64,000 bases of DNA from an uncultured Selenomonadaceae bacterium (lineage in GTDB: Bacteria; Bacillota; Negativicutes; Selenomonadales; Selenomonadaceae): contig CAJOGX010000013.1 in NCBI GenBank assembly GCA_905234175.1, positions 17,374 to 81,373 on the forward strand, written 5' to 3'. The position numbers and the translations under genes are program-made. The first letter of the stretch is position 1, and each line of letters opens with the position of its first letter. Positions 9,530 through 18,103 of the stretch are shown here, piece by piece. The notes beneath the pieces were generated by a model. The model was not told where the DNA came from and did not search any database. It saw nothing but the letters and a program-made list of their open reading frames with translations.

Positions 9530-10304
9530 AAAAACCACCGCCAGTCAGCCGCGTCTTAGCGAAAAATTTTATGAACTCAAACCTGCGCGCAATTTCTAAA
9601 ATTTTAGCGTCAACCTCGGTGTCGCCCGAACGAAAAAAAATCCCGATGACGGTGCCGGAATGCGCCGCGTTGACGGTGACCGCGCCCAGACTTTTCGCGA
9701 ACGCCGTAACTTCCGGCAGATTTTTCTTGTAGAGAATTTGCTGGTTGGCGCGCGCAGATTCTTCGACGAGCTCAATGCTGAGATTTTCAGCCAGCGCCGG
9801 AATTTGAAAATTGCTCCGCCGGTTGAACTTGAGCGTATCGACCTCGCCGCCGTAGTCGAAAATCGCCACGGTAAAATTTTCAGTGACGTTTATATTTTTG
9901 AGAAACTTGCCAGTGACTGGGTTCATCGCCACGACGCCGCTGAAGAAAATCCCGTCGGTAGGCTCAATCGATGCTGCCAGCTCCGAAATTTTTTCCGCCG
10001 AAAGTTCCCGCCCCAGCGCGAGCGATACCGCCTTCGCAACCGCCGCCAAATCCGCTGACGAAGACGCCATTCCCTTGGCGCGCGGCAAATCTGAAGTCAA
10101 TCGTACGCCAAAATTTTTCGGCAGGCTGAATTTTTCCAGTATGGTCAATGACTTTTCGCCCAATCCTGACACGCCGGTAAATTCGTCCGAGACCGTGACT
10201 GTGGTAAAAATTTCGACGGGGCAGGTTATCAGCAGCGGTTCGCCGTGGAAAAATCCCTGCACGAGTTCGCCACACGAGCCTGGAACTTTAAGCGTCACCT
10301 TCAT
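9516..10304 (-). CDS. pduX: L-threonine kinase of cobalamin synthesis (GHMP family)
   Basis: A 262-residue GHMP-superfamily kinase. GSCGELVQGF near the start is typical of PduX, and LPRAKGMASSSADLAA is the GHMP phosphate-binding motif. TGGGFYGEI ends the protein. PduX phosphorylates L-threonine to give the substrate of CobD, whose gene overlaps the 3' end. I choose the ATG at 10304 over a TTG at 10313. It overlaps the upstream P-loop kinase gene, so translation is probably coupled. Confidence 0.82.
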   Translation of the reverse strand: MKVTLKVPGSCGELVQGFFHGEPLLITCPVEIFTTVTVSDEFTGVSGLGEKSLTILEKFSLPKNFGVRLTSDLPRAKGMASSSADLAAVAKAVSLALGRELSAEKISELAASIEPTDGIFFSGVVAMNPVTGKFLKNINVTENFTVAIFDYGGEVDTLKFNRRSNFQIPALAENLSIELVEESARANQQILYKKNLPEVTAFAKSLGAVTVNAAHSGTVIGIFFRSGDTEVDAKILEIARRFEFIKFFAKTRLTGGGFYGEI

Positions 10305-11094
10305 AGGGCTCAAAAACTACGGCGTCAAAATTTTCTTCTTCGTCGTCAATCTTCAAGTAGTCGCCGTCAGCCTGAAGTTCCCAGGTTTCGTTGGCGCGCG
10401 CCGAATTTTCCAGCACGCGAATGACATTTTTGCTGTCGCTGTTGACGTAGAAATTTTCGGCTTCCTCGCGCGTGAGCCCGCTCCTCTGCTTGCGGGAAAT
10501 CAACCGTTCCTTGAGAAGCTCAGGCGCGGCTTTGACGAAAACCGTGTAGTCCGCCAGCACGCGAATATTCGTCCAGCGCGGCTCGTCAAGGAGTAAATAA
10601 TTTCCCTCAACCAGAACGATATTATCTTCCACGCTGATAGCGTCGTGAACTACGTCGTGAATCAGCCTGTCGTAAGTGTTCCAGTTGGTGCCCTCCTGCC
10701 GGACTTCGCGGAGCTTGAGCTGCATTGCGTCAACGTCAAAAGTTTCGGGCGCGCCTTTGATGTCGTTCATGAGAATTTCCACGCCGTCGCGCTGAATTTT
10801 GTTCGCCTTGAGGTACGCTGAATCGTAGTGAAAGCCGTCCATGCCGAGCGCACGAATTTTTGTGAGCATTGAATCTTCGCGGCTGAGCTTTTCCAGAAAC
10901 TGCGCGAGAGTAGTTTTACCGGCGGCGGGCGACGCGGCGAGGTACGCAACAATTTTCCTGTCCATCATTCCCTGAAGTTCGGTGAGCCTGCGCAGGAACG
11001 GTTTGAAAATATTGTCAACGGCGTCGCGGCTGAATTTGGCGTCGAGTTCGAGCCCGTTGATATTCAAATTGCAATTAACCCAAAACTTTTCCAT
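10288..11094 (-). CDS. P-loop nucleoside/uridine kinase-like protein
   Basis: A 268-residue protein of the uridine kinase/phosphoribulokinase group, close to the YggC/FrcK type. The P-loop is ASPAAGKTT, with alanine in place of the usual first glycine. MDGFHYD and VLVEGNYLLLDE match the substrate and Walker B regions of that family. The start is ATG 11094 with GGAAAGGA upstream; a longer frame to 11451 would run into the histidine kinase gene and is rejected. It is the first gene of the pduX-cobD-cobC cluster and overlaps pduX by 17 bases, which suggests a role in cobalamin or a linked salvage pathway. The substrate is not known. Confidence 0.7.
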   Translation of the reverse strand: MEKFWVNCNLNINGLELDAKFSRDAVDNIFKPFLRRLTELQGMMDRKIVAYLAASPAAGKTTLAQFLEKLSREDSMLTKIRALGMDGFHYDSAYLKANKIQRDGVEILMNDIKGAPETFDVDAMQLKLREVRQEGTNWNTYDRLIHDVVHDAISVEDNIVLVEGNYLLLDEPRWTNIRVLADYTVFVKAAPELLKERLISRKQRSGLTREEAENFYVNSDSKNVIRVLENSARANETWELQADGDYLKIDDEEENFDAVVFEPYEGDA

Positions 11095-11143
11095 TATATC
11101 ATTAATCCTTTCCGAGCATAAATGAAAAGCACGCGCACAGAGA

Positions 11144-11163
11144 GGCCGCCATGGACGGCGGCC
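11144..11163. repeat. GC-rich inverted repeat in the kinase/histidine-kinase gap
   Basis: GGCCGCC and GGCGGCC pair perfectly around a six-base loop. It is one of three inverted repeats packed into the 157-base gap between the two minus-strand genes. There is no T-run, so it is not a standard terminator. Confidence 0.6.
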
Positions 11164-11166
11164 GCC

Positions 11167-11186
11167 CGCGTCATGAGCGTGATGCG
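11167..11186. repeat. Second inverted repeat in the same gap
   Basis: CGCGTCA and TGATGCG pair with one G-U wobble around TGAGCG. It begins three bases after the first hairpin. Confidence 0.5.
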
Positions 11187-11214
11187 AAATGCAGCGGGCA
11201 GTTTTTCTTTGCAA

Positions 11215-11243
11215 GGCGTTTCTTTTTCGCAAAAAGAAATGCC
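11215..11243. repeat. 13-base-stem inverted repeat just after the histidine kinase stop
   Basis: GGCGTTTCTTTTT and AAAAAGAAATGCC pair over 13 bases with one G-U wobble around CGC. It lies 9 bases past the histidine kinase stop codon. It could end or stabilise that mRNA, but no clean T-run follows on the minus strand. Confidence 0.6.
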
Positions 11244-11251
11244 GTGATACT

Positions 11252-14200
11252 TTAGCCAGCCAGCAGATTAGCGAGAGTTTCCCAGTCGGGCTTGGAAACC
11301 GCAGTTTTAATCTGAGAAAATTTATCGCGCTGATTTTCGGGAATGCGGTAATCGGCGAGCGAATCCAGCACGAACATGGCGGTATCGTAATCAAAACCGG
11401 CGGCGGCTTCGTTGAGCGCTTCGTAGGCTTCGGCAAGCGCGTCGTCGTCAATCAGCGGCTTATCAGAATCGTCTTCCTCCGGCTGAATGAGCGGCGCAAG
11501 CTTATCAGCGAAACTGATATAAAGTTCGAGCATACCGTCAGTGGAATCTTTAATCTCGTTGATATAACCGGCAATACCTGCGTCTTCGAGGCGGCGGGCG
11601 CGGTCAGAAAGTTCGTTGGCGCCAATGACGCGGGCGGAACTTTTGAGCGCGTGGACTTTCGTGGTGTAATTTTTCCAGTCGCTGAGCTTGTAGAAATTTG
11701 CAATTTCCTTAGCGCCGCTGGTCACGGACTGCGCGAAAACCGTCAGCGCGTCAAGGTACGAATCAACGTCGCCGCAATTTTTCAAGCCGTCTTCAGTGTT
11801 AATCCCGCAGACATTTTTGAGCCAGTCTGGCAGAGATTTTTCGGGCGCGTCGTCAACTTCCTCGTCAGAATCTTCGTCGATGCAGTGAACTTTTTCCCTT
11901 GGCAAATAGTCGATTATCATTTCTTCCAATTTGGCGCTGTCAATCGGCTTGGTGAGGTAATCCTGAAAACCGGCGTCGATATAAATCTGGCGGGCGCCGC
12001 TAATCGCGTTGGCGGTCAGCGAAATCACCGGCGTATTCTGATTTAGATTGTCCGGCATAGCTTTCATGCGCTGGAGCGTCTCGATACCGTCAATCCCAGG
12101 CATTCTGTGATCGAGGAAAATAATATCGTAGACGTTTTTGGTGACGAGGTTCAGGCATTCGTAGCCGCTGTCCGCCGTGTCGATTTTAATTTTCGTCTGC
12201 TTGAGCAGGCCCTTAACAACCGTCAGATTCATAACGGTATCGTCGACGACGAGAATTTTTACGTCGGGCGCGGTAAATTTTTCGCGGTACTTTTTGTGCT
12301 GGCTGAGCGCGTGCCGGTAGCTTTCCTCAAAATCGCCAATCGGGTGCCAGTTCATAACCTTCTGTTCAAGTTCAAAACTGAACTCGGAGCCTTCGCCGTA
12401 GACGCTTTGAACTTCGAGCTGGCTGCCCATCATTTCCAAAAGGCGCTGCGTGATATTCATACCGAGGCCGGTGCCTTCAATCGTGCGGTTGCGCTTCTCT
12501 TCGATTCGCTCAAAGGCGCTGTAAAGTTTTTTCAAATCTTCCTTTTTAATGCCAATGCCGGTATCCTTGACGCTGACGCAAATTTTAGCGGTATCGTCGG
12601 AAATTTTTTTGCTTCTTACGGTGAGCGTGACGGAACCTTTTTCTGTGTACTTGACGGCATTGGTTAAAATGTTTGTGACTATTTGCTTGAACCGAATTTC
12701 GTCGCCGTAGAGGTCGCTGGGCAGGCTCCATTCAGCGTTGACGCGAAATTCCAGCCCTTTCTTTTCAGCGCGCGCCTGAATCATATTGACGAGGTCGTTC
12801 AAAAGGGAGCTGAGCGCGTATTCTACTGGGATAATTTCCATTTTGCCGGCTTCGATTTTGCTAAAGTCCAAAATGTCATTGACTATACCGAGGAGCGTGT
12901 TACCGGCGGTGCGGATATTTTCGGCGTATTCGAGAATCTGGGCGTCGGAACTTTCGCGGAGAATCATTTCGTTCATGCCGAGGATAGCGTTAATCGGCGT
13001 GCGAATTTCGTGGGACATATTGGAAAGGAACTGGGACTTGGATTTATTGGCGGCGTCGGCGGCCTGCGCGGCTTCGCGGTAGTTGCGGTTGATTTCCTTC
13101 AAATCGTTGGTGGTTGCTGCCAGAAAGGCGGCGAGGCGTTTGGCGAGCGGCATGGCTGCCGGAGTTTTGTCAACTTTTTCATTGCGGCGGCGCCATCTGG
13201 AATAACACCTGCACGCTTCGCCTTCGCGGAACCCGACGGCCAAAAGCGACGTGGCGAGCTGTCCGCCTTTGCGCTGGTACTTGTAAATTTCGCTGCCGCC
13301 GAAACAGTAAGCTGCCTGCGGAACTATGCGCAGAAAATCTTTCATTTCGCGGCTGGCGTCAACGTCAAGGAACATCGTCCGCGCGCCGCAAATGTAAGCG
13401 AAAAATCCCTGCGGCTCAAACTTTCTCATGCGTTCGCTGGACTCCCAGGTTTCCGCCAGAATATCTTCGGGGTTGCCGTAACTCAGACGAATTTTCTCGC
13501 CCTTGCGCACGTCGCCGGTCATGTACAGCCTGCCTTCGCTGTCGTAAACCGCCGCCACGCGCGACGCCGGTAAGCCGCCACGGTCAACTATGAAAGGGAA
13601 AGCGAAGACGTTGAACAGCAGAAATTCATTCAGCTCGACGTTCAGATATTTTTTATAAACGTCGACAGCGGGCGCGTCGTCGATTTTTACGAGACCGTTG
13701 ACGCCTAGCGTTTCGGTTATTGTCATTTCCTTGCCGAGCGGTTTCCAGCCGAAATTGTATTCCGTCGTGATATTCAAATCCTCGCCGCTGTAGGCAACGA
13801 CGATAATTCCTTCGGGGTGGATGCGCCGCCCCATGACGTACTGGATAATATTTTCGCGTCCCAGAGATTTAATCGCCGATTCGCTTTCGCTGGTAAATTC
13901 CTTCTTTGAATCCACCGCGCCGGCTTCCGCGCCGAAAAATGGAACTTCCTCAAGCCCGACGGTAACTTTGTCAATGAACATCGCAACGCGTTCCTTGGCG
14001 CTGGCGAAAAGCACTTCGACGCCCTTAAGGTTGGGAATTTTTCTAAGCTGGCGGTTCAAATCTATCGTCATCACCATGAAATTATCGACTTCACTGCCGA
14101 CAATTTCAAAAATTTTTACGTCAGTCGACTCGAAGTAAAGGCAGCTGACAACCGCGTAATCTTTGTGGAAAAAGCTCATTCGCTCCAGCCACTTCGCGTC

Positions 14201-14452
14201 AGCTTTCTTGTTGTCAATACTTTTCGCGACGAAACCGCTCATCGATATACCGACGATTTTGTCATTGGGAAAATTTTCCCGCATAAGTCCGTTTAAATCG
14301 TAAATGTCCGCTGTAACAATCTGCGAAGTCAGCACTTTAAATAAAACCTGGCGCGCGTTATGATAATCCTCGCTGGTTTTGACTTCGTGCAGGAATTTCA
14401 AAAAACTCTCGCGGTTCTCGATTCGGTAGGTAACCTGTTTCAAATTCTTCAC
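11252..14452 (-). CDS. Cytoplasmic hybrid histidine kinase with FIST sensor, receiver and HPt domains
   Basis: A 1066-residue signalling protein without membrane segments. Residues about 30-400 look like FIST N and C domains, a ligand-sensing module (GISMSGFVAKS, FFGAEAGAV, QGFFAYICGAR). A short coiled linker leads to HisKA with SHEIRTPINAILG (phospho-His near residue 481), then an HATPase with the N, G1 and G2 boxes (VKDTGIGI, GTGLGMNI). A receiver follows (FLDHRMPGIDG, Asp near 780; LTKPID), and a C-terminal HPt has HALKSSARVIGA (His near 932). All phosphorelay residues are present. It is transcribed away from the receiver-GGDEF-EAL gene 127 bases off, its likely partner. FIST ligands are proposed to be small molecules such as amino acids; the ligand here is unknown. 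Confidence 0.88.
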   Translation of the reverse strand: MKNLKQVTYRIENRESFLKFLHEVKTSEDYHNARQVLFKVLTSQIVTADIYDLNGLMRENFPNDKIVGISMSGFVAKSIDNKKADAKWLERMSFFHKDYAVVSCLYFESTDVKIFEIVGSEVDNFMVMTIDLNRQLRKIPNLKGVEVLFASAKERVAMFIDKVTVGLEEVPFFGAEAGAVDSKKEFTSESESAIKSLGRENIIQYVMGRRIHPEGIIVVAYSGEDLNITTEYNFGWKPLGKEMTITETLGVNGLVKIDDAPAVDVYKKYLNVELNEFLLFNVFAFPFIVDRGGLPASRVAAVYDSEGRLYMTGDVRKGEKIRLSYGNPEDILAETWESSERMRKFEPQGFFAYICGARTMFLDVDASREMKDFLRIVPQAAYCFGGSEIYKYQRKGGQLATSLLAVGFREGEACRCYSRWRRRNEKVDKTPAAMPLAKRLAAFLAATTNDLKEINRNYREAAQAADAANKSKSQFLSNMSHEIRTPINAILGMNEMILRESSDAQILEYAENIRTAGNTLLGIVNDILDFSKIEAGKMEIIPVEYALSSLLNDLVNMIQARAEKKGLEFRVNAEWSLPSDLYGDEIRFKQIVTNILTNAVKYTEKGSVTLTVRSKKISDDTAKICVSVKDTGIGIKKEDLKKLYSAFERIEEKRNRTIEGTGLGMNITQRLLEMMGSQLEVQSVYGEGSEFSFELEQKVMNWHPIGDFEESYRHALSQHKKYREKFTAPDVKILVVDDTVMNLTVVKGLLKQTKIKIDTADSGYECLNLVTKNVYDIIFLDHRMPGIDGIETLQRMKAMPDNLNQNTPVISLTANAISGARQIYIDAGFQDYLTKPIDSAKLEEMIIDYLPREKVHCIDEDSDEEVDDAPEKSLPDWLKNVCGINTEDGLKNCGDVDSYLDALTVFAQSVTSGAKEIANFYKLSDWKNYTTKVHALKSSARVIGANELSDRARRLEDAGIAGYINEIKDSTDGMLELYISFADKLAPLIQPEEDDSDKPLIDDDALAEAYEALNEAAAGFDYDTAMFVLDSLADYRIPENQRDKFSQIKTAVSKPDWETLANLLAG

Positions 14453-14513
14453 TCCTTGCGGAAATTATATCATACGCCAAAAAAAATCGCCACTGGCGGC
14501 GCGCGGAAATGTA

Positions 14514-14542
14514 TTGTGAAATATTTTTGAACGTGTTAGAAT
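14514..14542 (+). promoter_or_regulatory. Probable promoter of the receiver-GGDEF-EAL gene
   Basis: TTGTGA (14514-14519), 17 bases, then TAGAAT (14537-14542). It lies 38 bases upstream of the ATG at 14580, in the divergent gap between the two signalling genes. Confidence 0.5.
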
Positions 14543-14579
14543 TACGCTGAGAAATTTTTGTATGGAATGAGGCGGTGAC

Positions 14580-16286
14580 ATGGAGAAAGTTTTACCGGCG
14601 CTGATTCTGGCGGGCGCTGACGAAAATATTCGCGCTGACCTGGAAAATATTTTTTCGGACAAGTACACGATAGTTGAAGTTTGCAGCGAGGCGGAATGTC
14701 TGGACTTTATCGCGGGAAATTCCGTCAAAGTTGTAATAGTTGCGCTCTTCGCGCAGAATTTTGACGCCTTTGAGTTTATAAAAAATCTGGCGCAGAATGA
14801 CAGGCTGAAGGAAATTCCAATCATGGCGATAATCGACCACGGCGACGACGAAGGCGCTTCGCGCGCGCTGGATTTGGGCGCAATGGAATTTTTTACCAGA
14901 CCTCCCAGCCGAGCTATCGTCCGGCACCGCGTCCACAATGTCCTTGCCCGCTACGAAAACCGCCGCCACCGCATGGAAAAAACCATCAAGGATAAATATC
15001 TCGCCGAGCTTCAAAATTATATTGAAATTGATTCGCTCACCGGCCTTTACCGCCGCGACACTTTCTACAAAAAGGCCGCCGATTTAATGCACGCCAATCC
15101 CTACGTGACTTACGCGATAGTTTACCTTGACATCAGCTGTTTCAAGGTTATCAACGACCTGTTCCATATCGAAACCGGCAACCGCATTCTGAAGGCGACG
15201 GCGGAATATTTCAAGCGCGCGATTAATCCGCAAATTGGTTTATGCAGCCGCGTCGAGGCCGACCATTTTATTTTGTGCATTCCGCAGGATACGCTGAACA
15301 TTGACCGGCTTATCAGCGAGCTTGATATTACGATTCACGTGCTGAATATCAGCCACAACATTTTATTTTACGCGGGAGTTTATATCGTCACGGACATTTC
15401 TCTCCCCGTCGACCAGATGTGCGACCGTGCGAGCATGGCGCTGAGGAAAATCAAAGGACATTACGTCACGCGCTACGCCTACTACGACGCCAGCCTCCGC
15501 GAACGCATGCTCAAGGAACAGATGATTGTTCGCGACATGGATTTCGCGCTGAAGGACAATCAGTTCACGATTTTTCTGCAGCCGATTTACAATTCGCAGA
15601 CGCGGAAAATTGTCAGCGCGGAAGCATTGGTGCGGTGGTTTCACCCCGAAAGCGGAATGATTTCGCCAGGATATTTCGTGCCGGTCTTCGAGCGCAACGG
15701 CTTTATCGTGCGGCTGGACAGATTTGTCTGGGAAGCGACGTGCAGATTTTTGCGCGGGCAGCTGGACGCCGGTAAGTCAGTCGTGCCGGTCTCGGTAAAC
15801 GTTTCTCGGCTGAATTTTTACAGCTTCGACCTGGTGATTTTCCTGCTGAATCTGATAAAAAAATACAATATCGAGCCGTGGATGCTCAAGCTGGAAGTGA
15901 CGGAAAGCGCGTACACGGACAACCCGCAGCAGCTGGCGTCGATAATCCGGCAGTTCAAGGAAATTGGATTTCCCGTGCTGATGGACGATTTCGGGTCGGG
16001 CTATTCGTCGCTGAACATGCTGAAAAATTTGCAGTTCGACGTACTGAAAGTCGACATGGCGTTCGTGCGGGAAATTGAGCAGTCGGAGCGCGCGCGGAAA
16101 ATTTTGCGCACGATAATCGAGCTGGCGGAGGAACTGGGAATGGGCGTCGTCACCGAGGGCGTAGAAACGCAAACGCAGTTGGACTACATTACCGAAATGG
16201 GCGACGTCGACATTCAGGGATATTATTTTTCAAAGCCGCTGCCGGTCGAAGATTTCAAAAAGCTGTTCGACAATCAAAATTCGTGA
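14580..16286 (+). CDS. Degenerate receiver-GGDEF-EAL protein, probable c-di-GMP phosphodiesterase
   Basis: A 568-residue protein with an N-terminal receiver-like domain (residues 1-125), GGDEF (about 165-300) and EAL (about 320-565). The receiver seems unable to take phosphate: the aspartate strand reads VVIVALFAQN and the usual KP pair reads RP. The GGDEF signature reads EADHF near residue 225, so cyclase activity is unlikely; the domain may bind GTP or only regulate. The EAL half looks active, with AEALVRW, EVTES, MDDFGSGYSSL, KVDMAF and TEGVET. The likely role is hydrolysis of cyclic di-GMP under control of the neighbouring FIST kinase. GAGGCGG precedes the ATG. Confidence 0.88.
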   Translation: MEKVLPALILAGADENIRADLENIFSDKYTIVEVCSEAECLDFIAGNSVKVVIVALFAQNFDAFEFIKNLAQNDRLKEIPIMAIIDHGDDEGASRALDLGAMEFFTRPPSRAIVRHRVHNVLARYENRRHRMEKTIKDKYLAELQNYIEIDSLTGLYRRDTFYKKAADLMHANPYVTYAIVYLDISCFKVINDLFHIETGNRILKATAEYFKRAINPQIGLCSRVEADHFILCIPQDTLNIDRLISELDITIHVLNISHNILFYAGVYIVTDISLPVDQMCDRASMALRKIKGHYVTRYAYYDASLRERMLKEQMIVRDMDFALKDNQFTIFLQPIYNSQTRKIVSAEALVRWFHPESGMISPGYFVPVFERNGFIVRLDRFVWEATCRFLRGQLDAGKSVVPVSVNVSRLNFYSFDLVIFLLNLIKKYNIEPWMLKLEVTESAYTDNPQQLASIIRQFKEIGFPVLMDDFGSGYSSLNMLKNLQFDVLKVDMAFVREIEQSERARKILRTIIELAEELGMGVVTEGVETQTQLDYITEMGDVDIQGYYFSKPLPVEDFKKLFDNQNS

Positions 16287-16288
16287 CG

Positions 16289-16786
16289 TTATTTTTTCCT
16301 GCGCTTTTTGGGCTTGGAAGATTTCGGCGAACGCGTGGCGCTGGCGATTTGCGATTTGACTTTTTCCTCCTGCTCCTTCTGCTTGTTGGTAGATTTTTTA
16401 TCGCGCTGGATTCTGGCGTACTCGACGCCGAGGCTGGCGATTTTGTGCCGGACTGCCATTAAAGGATGGGACAGCAGCATTTTTTTCTGGCCGGATTTCA
16501 TAATCGCGCGGAACTCTTTGGTAGGGACTTCGCCGAAGCAGGGCGTTTCGCAGCCGTCGCAGATTGGCTTAGCGATACCGTAGGGGCAACGCTGAATTTT
16601 GAGCATGACGGTCGTCAAAAGCGCGGTGCATTTCGGGCAGAGCTTGCCGCCTTCGGTGCCGTGGTTGGCGTTGCAGTAGACGCCGAAAGTTTTGCGGATA
16701 TTTTCGCGTTCCTTGGGGACGTTATTTTTCAGTTCAGGTTCCTTGCGCTTCGGCAGGATTTTTTTCAGTTTGTCTAGTATACCCAT
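16289..16786 (-). CDS. YgbA family protein (nitrous-oxide-stimulated promoter family)
   Basis: A 165-residue protein whose middle matches YgbA: YCNANH, CPKC, RCPYG, KPxCxxCxxxC and LLSHPLMAVRHK. The ordered cysteines and histidines suggest a metal site. In E. coli ygbA belongs to the NsrR nitrosative-stress regulon; the function of the protein is not settled. This version has an extra N-terminal basic region and a Lys/Ser-rich tail. I start at ATG 16786, which has AAGGAG seven bases upstream; longer frames lack a site. It converges on the EAL gene with a 2-base gap. Confidence 0.78.
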   Translation of the reverse strand: MGILDKLKKILPKRKEPELKNNVPKERENIRKTFGVYCNANHGTEGGKLCPKCTALLTTVMLKIQRCPYGIAKPICDGCETPCFGEVPTKEFRAIMKSGQKKMLLSHPLMAVRHKIASLGVEYARIQRDKKSTNKQKEQEEKVKSQIASATRSPKSSKPKKRRKK

Positions 16787-16817
16787 AGGGCAACTCCTTT
16801 CGAGTTTGACTGAGTAC

Positions 16818-16846
16818 ATTTTAAGCGTTGCGCGGAATAAAAGCAA
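16818..16846 (-). promoter_or_regulatory. Probable promoter of the ygbA-like gene
   Basis: On the minus strand TTGCTT (16841-16846), 17 bases, then TAAAAT (16818-16823), ending 32 bases before the ATG at 16786. Confidence 0.55.
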
Positions 16847-16863
16847 GCGCGGAGGTTATCAAA

Positions 16864-17049
16864 ATGGATTTTTTTAAAAAGCGGGCGCGGCTGATTTCCA
16901 ACGTGCTGGTAGTGCTGGCAGTCGTCATTGCGATTTACATAAAGTGGACGGACGACGGCTCCGAGGCTTTTTTCAAAGAGTACGACGTGTACATTATCGG
17001 CGGCATTGCGCTGGGCTTCGTCGTGCTGAGTTTTTTCAAGAAGAAGTGA
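16864..17049 (+). CDS. Small two-helix membrane protein
   Basis: A 61-residue protein of unknown function. Two hydrophobic stretches (about residues 12-27 and 42-56) flank a short charged loop with KWTDDGSEAF, and both ends are lysine-rich, suggesting both termini face the cytoplasm. GGAGG lies 8 bases before the ATG. It precedes the GT2 gene by 6 bases and may be co-transcribed with the glycosyltransferases. Confidence 0.65.
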   Translation: MDFFKKRARLISNVLVVLAVVIAIYIKWTDDGSEAFFKEYDVYIIGGIALGFVVLSFFKKK

Positions 17050-17055
17050 ACTGCC

Positions 17056-18045
17056 GTGAAAATTTCTGCGTGCTACATCGTCAGGGACTGCGCGAAGGAT
17101 TTGGCGCGCTCGCTTAAGACTTTGGCGGGATTTGTCGACGAAATTGTTGTTGTTGACACCGGCTCGGCGGACTCTACCGTTAGCGTTGCTGAAACTTTTG
17201 GCGCTGAAATTTTTTTTGAAACCTGGGCTGACGATTTTTCCGCGCCGAGGAATTTGGCGCTGAGCAGGGCGACCGGCGACTGGATAATTTTCCTTGACGC
17301 CGACGAATTTTTAGCGAACGGCACGGGTAAGAATTTGCGTTTCGCAGTTGAACGCGCGGAAGAATTTCGCCAGCAGGGAATGTTAGTTCAGCTCGTCAAC
17401 GTCGACGCGGACGCCGGAAATAAAATTCTTGGCGCGGATTTGGTGCTGAGGATTTTCAGAAATTCGCGCGGGCTTCGCTACGTCGGAAAGATTCACGAGG
17501 AAATTCGTCCGCCGCTGACTGAAATTACTTTCGCGCCGCCGCAACTGCTGACGATTTTTCACACGGGCTATTCCGCGAAGGTCAACCGCGCGAAGGCTGA
17601 GCGCAATTTGAAAATGTTACTGGCGGAGCTCGCTGAAACGAATGAGCCACAGAGAATTTACGGCTACCTCGCTGAAAGTTACGAAGGGCTGGGCGATTTG
17701 GTCAGCGCTGAAAAATTTGCCAGGCTCGACGTTGACGCCGGTACAAGTTCGACGCGCTCCTATAGAATTATCTTGAAAATTTTAGCTGGTGCGCCGGAGC
17801 GTCTTGGTGAGCGAGAAAGTTTCGCCGGGCTGGCGGTTGAAAAGTTCCCTGCGCTGCCGGAATTTAGCGCTGAGCTCGCCGAATGTTATGCTGCCCGTGA
17901 AAATTTTCGTGACGCCGTTGCTGAAATGTCCAACGCTCTGAAAAAGTTTAAAAGTTATCGTGGACTTGAGCCGACGAATTTCAGCGCGGAAACTGCCGCC
18001 TTCGCAGCGCGCCGAATTAAAATCTGGAAAGCTACCACGAATTGA
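17056..18045 (+). CDS. GT2 glycosyltransferase with C-terminal TPR-like region
   Basis: A 329-residue GT-A fold glycosyltransferase. CYIVRDCAKDLARSL, VVVDTGSADST and FLDADEFL (the DxD-type metal site) fit the SunS/WaaE-like branch of GT2. The C-terminal third has repeated helical pairs resembling TPRs, as in many enzymes that glycosylate proteins. The start is GTG 17056 with only a weak ribosome site. It lies 58 bases ahead of the large double GT41 gene, which suggests both act on the same acceptor, possibly flagellin; that is inference. Confidence 0.82.
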   Translation: MKISACYIVRDCAKDLARSLKTLAGFVDEIVVVDTGSADSTVSVAETFGAEIFFETWADDFSAPRNLALSRATGDWIIFLDADEFLANGTGKNLRFAVERAEEFRQQGMLVQLVNVDADAGNKILGADLVLRIFRNSRGLRYVGKIHEEIRPPLTEITFAPPQLLTIFHTGYSAKVNRAKAERNLKMLLAELAETNEPQRIYGYLAESYEGLGDLVSAEKFARLDVDAGTSSTRSYRIILKILAGAPERLGERESFAGLAVEKFPALPEFSAELAECYAARENFRDAVAEMSNALKKFKSYRGLEPTNFSAETAAFAARRIKIWKATTN

Positions 18046-18103
18046 AATTCTGTGATAAAATAATTTATTACTGTGATTTGGAAAATTTGGAGGTCATTTG
18101 CCA

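Noticed and set aside
14488..14494. GCCACTG, recalling part of a cobalamin riboswitch
   Set aside because: No B12 box or other conserved cobalamin-riboswitch segments surround it, and the next gene is a c-di-GMP enzyme.
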